A stretch of 64,000 nt of DNA from Clostridiaceae bacterium M8S5 (GTDB lineage: Bacteria > Bacillota > Clostridia > Tissierellales > MCWD3), in assembly GCA_029227815.1 (NCBI GenBank), contig CP118523.1, positions 4,092,001 through 4,156,000 on the forward strand. The letters run 5' to 3'. The stretch's first letter is position 1. Each line of letters starts with the position of its first letter. Of the stretch, positions 62,358-64,000 are shown in pieces. The position numbers and the translations under genes are program-made. The notes beneath the pieces were generated by a model. The model worked only from the letters and a program-made list of their open reading frames with translations, did no database searches and was not told the DNA's origin.

Positions 62358-64000
62358 ATGGAACACAAATTTACCTTAAAAAACTTACATTGTAGCAACT
62401 GTGCTACAAAAATTGAACGTGCTTTAAATAAGCAAAAATATATAAAAAGCGCTACTATAAATGTTGCTACTAGTAAGTTAAAAATAACTTTAGCAGATGG
62501 GATAGATATGTCTTCTAAACTTCAAGATATTGTATCGCTAATTCAATCTGTTGAATCGGATGTTAGTATTGTAGACAGTAAAAATAAAAAACCTACGAGT
62601 TCTTGCGGTTGTGGTCAATGCCATCATGATTATCATAGCGAACATAATCACGATGATACTTTTAAAGTTAACAAAGAACACAAATTTACATTAAATAATT
62701 TGCATTGTAGCAATTGTGCTGCAAAAATCGAGCGTGCTCTAAACAAGCAATCATATATAAAAAATGCTACTATAAATGTTGCTACTAGTAAGCTAAAAAT
62801 AACATTAGCTGATGGATATGATATATCTTCTGAGTTACAAAATATCATATCTCTAATTCAATCTGTTGAGTCTGATGTTAGTATAGCAGAAGGTGACAAA
62901 GCTCAAAAAGTAACGAGTTCTTGTGGTTGTAACCACGACCATAACCACTCACATAATCATGAATGTGTCTGTGGATTAGACCATGCTCATACACATGATG
63001 ACCATAATCGTAGTGATAGCCACGGTCATGGTCATGATCATGATCATGATCATAGTCATGATGATAAATTAGATAAAAAAACTATCGCATCACTTATTAT
63101 TGGTAGTATCTTTTTTGCTATAGGTCTTTTATTTAATCTGGATAAAAACATAAAATTAATCATATTTTCTATAGGCTATCTAGTATTTGGTTACAATGTT
63201 TTAATTGATGCTGTAAAAGGGCTATTTAAAGGTAGAATTGTTGACGAAGGTCTACTAATGAGTATAGCATCCCTCAGTGCTTTCTTTATTGGCGAATATC
63301 CCGAAGCACTTGCCGTTATGCTCTTTTATAAGATAGGTCAAATAATGGAAAGCAAAGCTGTAAATCACTCTAGAAACTCTATATCATCTCTAATAGATAT
63401 GAAACCAGAATATGCGAATCTGAAAACAACAAATGGTACTATTAAAGTTGATCCTGAAAGCGTTAATGTAGGCAATTTACTAATTGTAAAATCTGGCGAA
63501 AGAGTACCTCTTGATTCTGTAGTCGTTGAAGGTAAGACTACTTTTGATACTTCTGCTATAACAGGTGAATCCGTACCAAAAAGCATAACCACTGGTGAAA
63601 GTGTATACAGCGGATTCATAAATAAAGGCAATGTTATAACTGTCAAAGTAACTAAAAAATATGAAGATTCAACTATTGCCAGAATACTAGATTTAGTTGA
63701 AAACTCTGCTGATAAAAAAGCTGATACTGAAAAATTTATGACTAAATTTGCCAGGTACTATACACCTTCTGTTGTTATTGTAGCTTTTTTAATAGCTGTT
63801 GTCCCTAGTCTTTTATTTGGAAAGTCATTTTCAACTTGGCTTTATAGAGGGGCTCTTTTCTTAGTTGTATCTTGCCCTTGTGCTTTAGTTGTATCAATAC
63901 CACTCGGTTACTTTGCTGGTATAGGAAAGGCCTCCAGTGTTGGAGTTTTAATTAAAGGTGGTAATTTTCTTGAAGCACTTGCTAATTTAAATAGCATTGT
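62358..64000 (+). CDS. Heavy-metal P1B-type ATPase (CadA/ZntA-like), 5' part (runs off the window)
   Basis: The 547 visible codons encode two heavy-metal-binding domains: FTLKNLHCSNCATKIERALN (CxxC at 12-15) and a near copy FTLNNLHCSNCAAKIERALN about 105 residues later. Then come Cys and His-rich linkers, including GHGHDHDHDHDHSHDD near residue 225, the TM region, actuator with DTSAITGESVPK, and the metal-site helix VVSCPCALVVSIP. The phosphorylation motif DKTG lies beyond the edge. It exports Cd, Zn, Pb or similar soft metals; the SCPC motif fits that group. RBS GGAGGTG; operon with the repressor. Confidence 0.95.
   Translation, partial: MEHKFTLKNLHCSNCATKIERALNKQKYIKSATINVATSKLKITLADGIDMSSKLQDIVSLIQSVESDVSIVDSKNKKPTSSCGCGQCHHDYHSEHNHDDTFKVNKEHKFTLNNLHCSNCAAKIERALNKQSYIKNATINVATSKLKITLADGYDISSELQNIISLIQSVESDVSIAEGDKAQKVTSSCGCNHDHNHSHNHECVCGLDHAHTHDDHNRSDSHGHGHDHDHDHSHDDKLDKKTIASLIIGSIFFAIGLLFNLDKNIKLIIFSIGYLVFGYNVLIDAVKGLFKGRIVDEGLLMSIASLSAFFIGEYPEALAVMLFYKIGQIMESKAVNHSRNSISSLIDMKPEYANLKTTNGTIKVDPESVNVGNLLIVKSGERVPLDSVVVEGKTTFDTSAITGESVPKSITTGESVYSGFINKGNVITVKVTKKYEDSTIARILDLVENSADKKADTEKFMTKFARYYTPSVVIVAFLIAVVPSLLFGKSFSTWLYRGALFLVVSCPCALVVSIPLGYFAGIGKASSVGVLIKGGNFLEALANLNSI

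Noticed and set aside
63010..63060. Simple-sequence repeat (GATCAT-rich) as a CRISPR-like or microsatellite array
   Set aside because: It encodes the His-rich linker of the P-type ATPase in frame. I saw no CRISPR array in the window.

Overview
The window is AT-rich DNA with the hallmarks of an anaerobic low-GC Firmicute of class Clostridia. It has T-box leaders on ileS and trpB, strong purine-rich ribosome binding sites, frequent TTG/GTG starts, a bacteriohemerythrin, and a radical-SAM peptide cluster of a type known from clostridia. A Peptostreptococcaceae-like genome is my best guess; genus cannot be decided from the sequence alone.

Layout. 1-1551: 5' part of ileS (minus) with its Ile T-box and promoter. 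1893-7340: a secreted protein, a chemoreceptor, two HAD phosphatases, an unknown protein and a bacteriohemerythrin, all minus. 7453-13826: TetR regulator plus a tripartite RND efflux operon (adaptor, pump, TolC-like), plus strand. 13992-16161: Gfo/Idh/MocA oxidoreductase and AraC regulator. 16207-31574: a large divergent Ter (TerD/TelA) stress island. The minus arm runs AIM24, TerD, Ca2+ P-type ATPase, TerD, small lipoprotein, TerD, TerD, then an HpcH-like lyase, two phosphoribosyltransferase-fold proteins and a HAD phosphatase. The plus arm is a YceG-like protein and TelA. 31705-33117: a SEC-C protein and a graveyard of broken genes (metK fragment, methyltransferase fragments). 33133-36589: a two-gene ABC exporter. 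37123-47327: a methyltransferase, then a ribosomally made, Cys-rich peptide (CcpM-type) cluster whose 58-residue precursor at 47151-47327 is easily missed. 47601-49181: stand-alone trpB under a Trp T-box. 49376-52807: pyruvate carboxylase. 53111-53776: HD phosphohydrolase. 53865-61855: a nine-gene operon headed by a molybdenum/tungsten cofactor riboswitch. 61914-64000: ArsR-type regulator and the start of a His-rich CadA/ZntA-type P-type ATPase.

How the parts work together. The most novel-looking unit is the riboswitch operon. It combines an ECF transporter (S, T and two ATPases), exported proteins with a molybdopterin-oxidoreductase-like fold, an exported phosphodiesterase, an FMN-binding exported protein, MobB and a kinase-like protein. 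I infer a cofactor salvage or uptake pathway for pterin-bound Mo/W. Second is the CcpM peptide cluster: precursor, radical SAM maturase, partner protein, carrier-like protein and subtilisin-like protease. It sits beside an import-type ABC system with a fused MalF/MalG-like permease and no ATPase, plus an adaptor-like fragment. Third is the Ter island, predicted in the literature to make a nucleoside-like metabolite and respond to metal or envelope stress.
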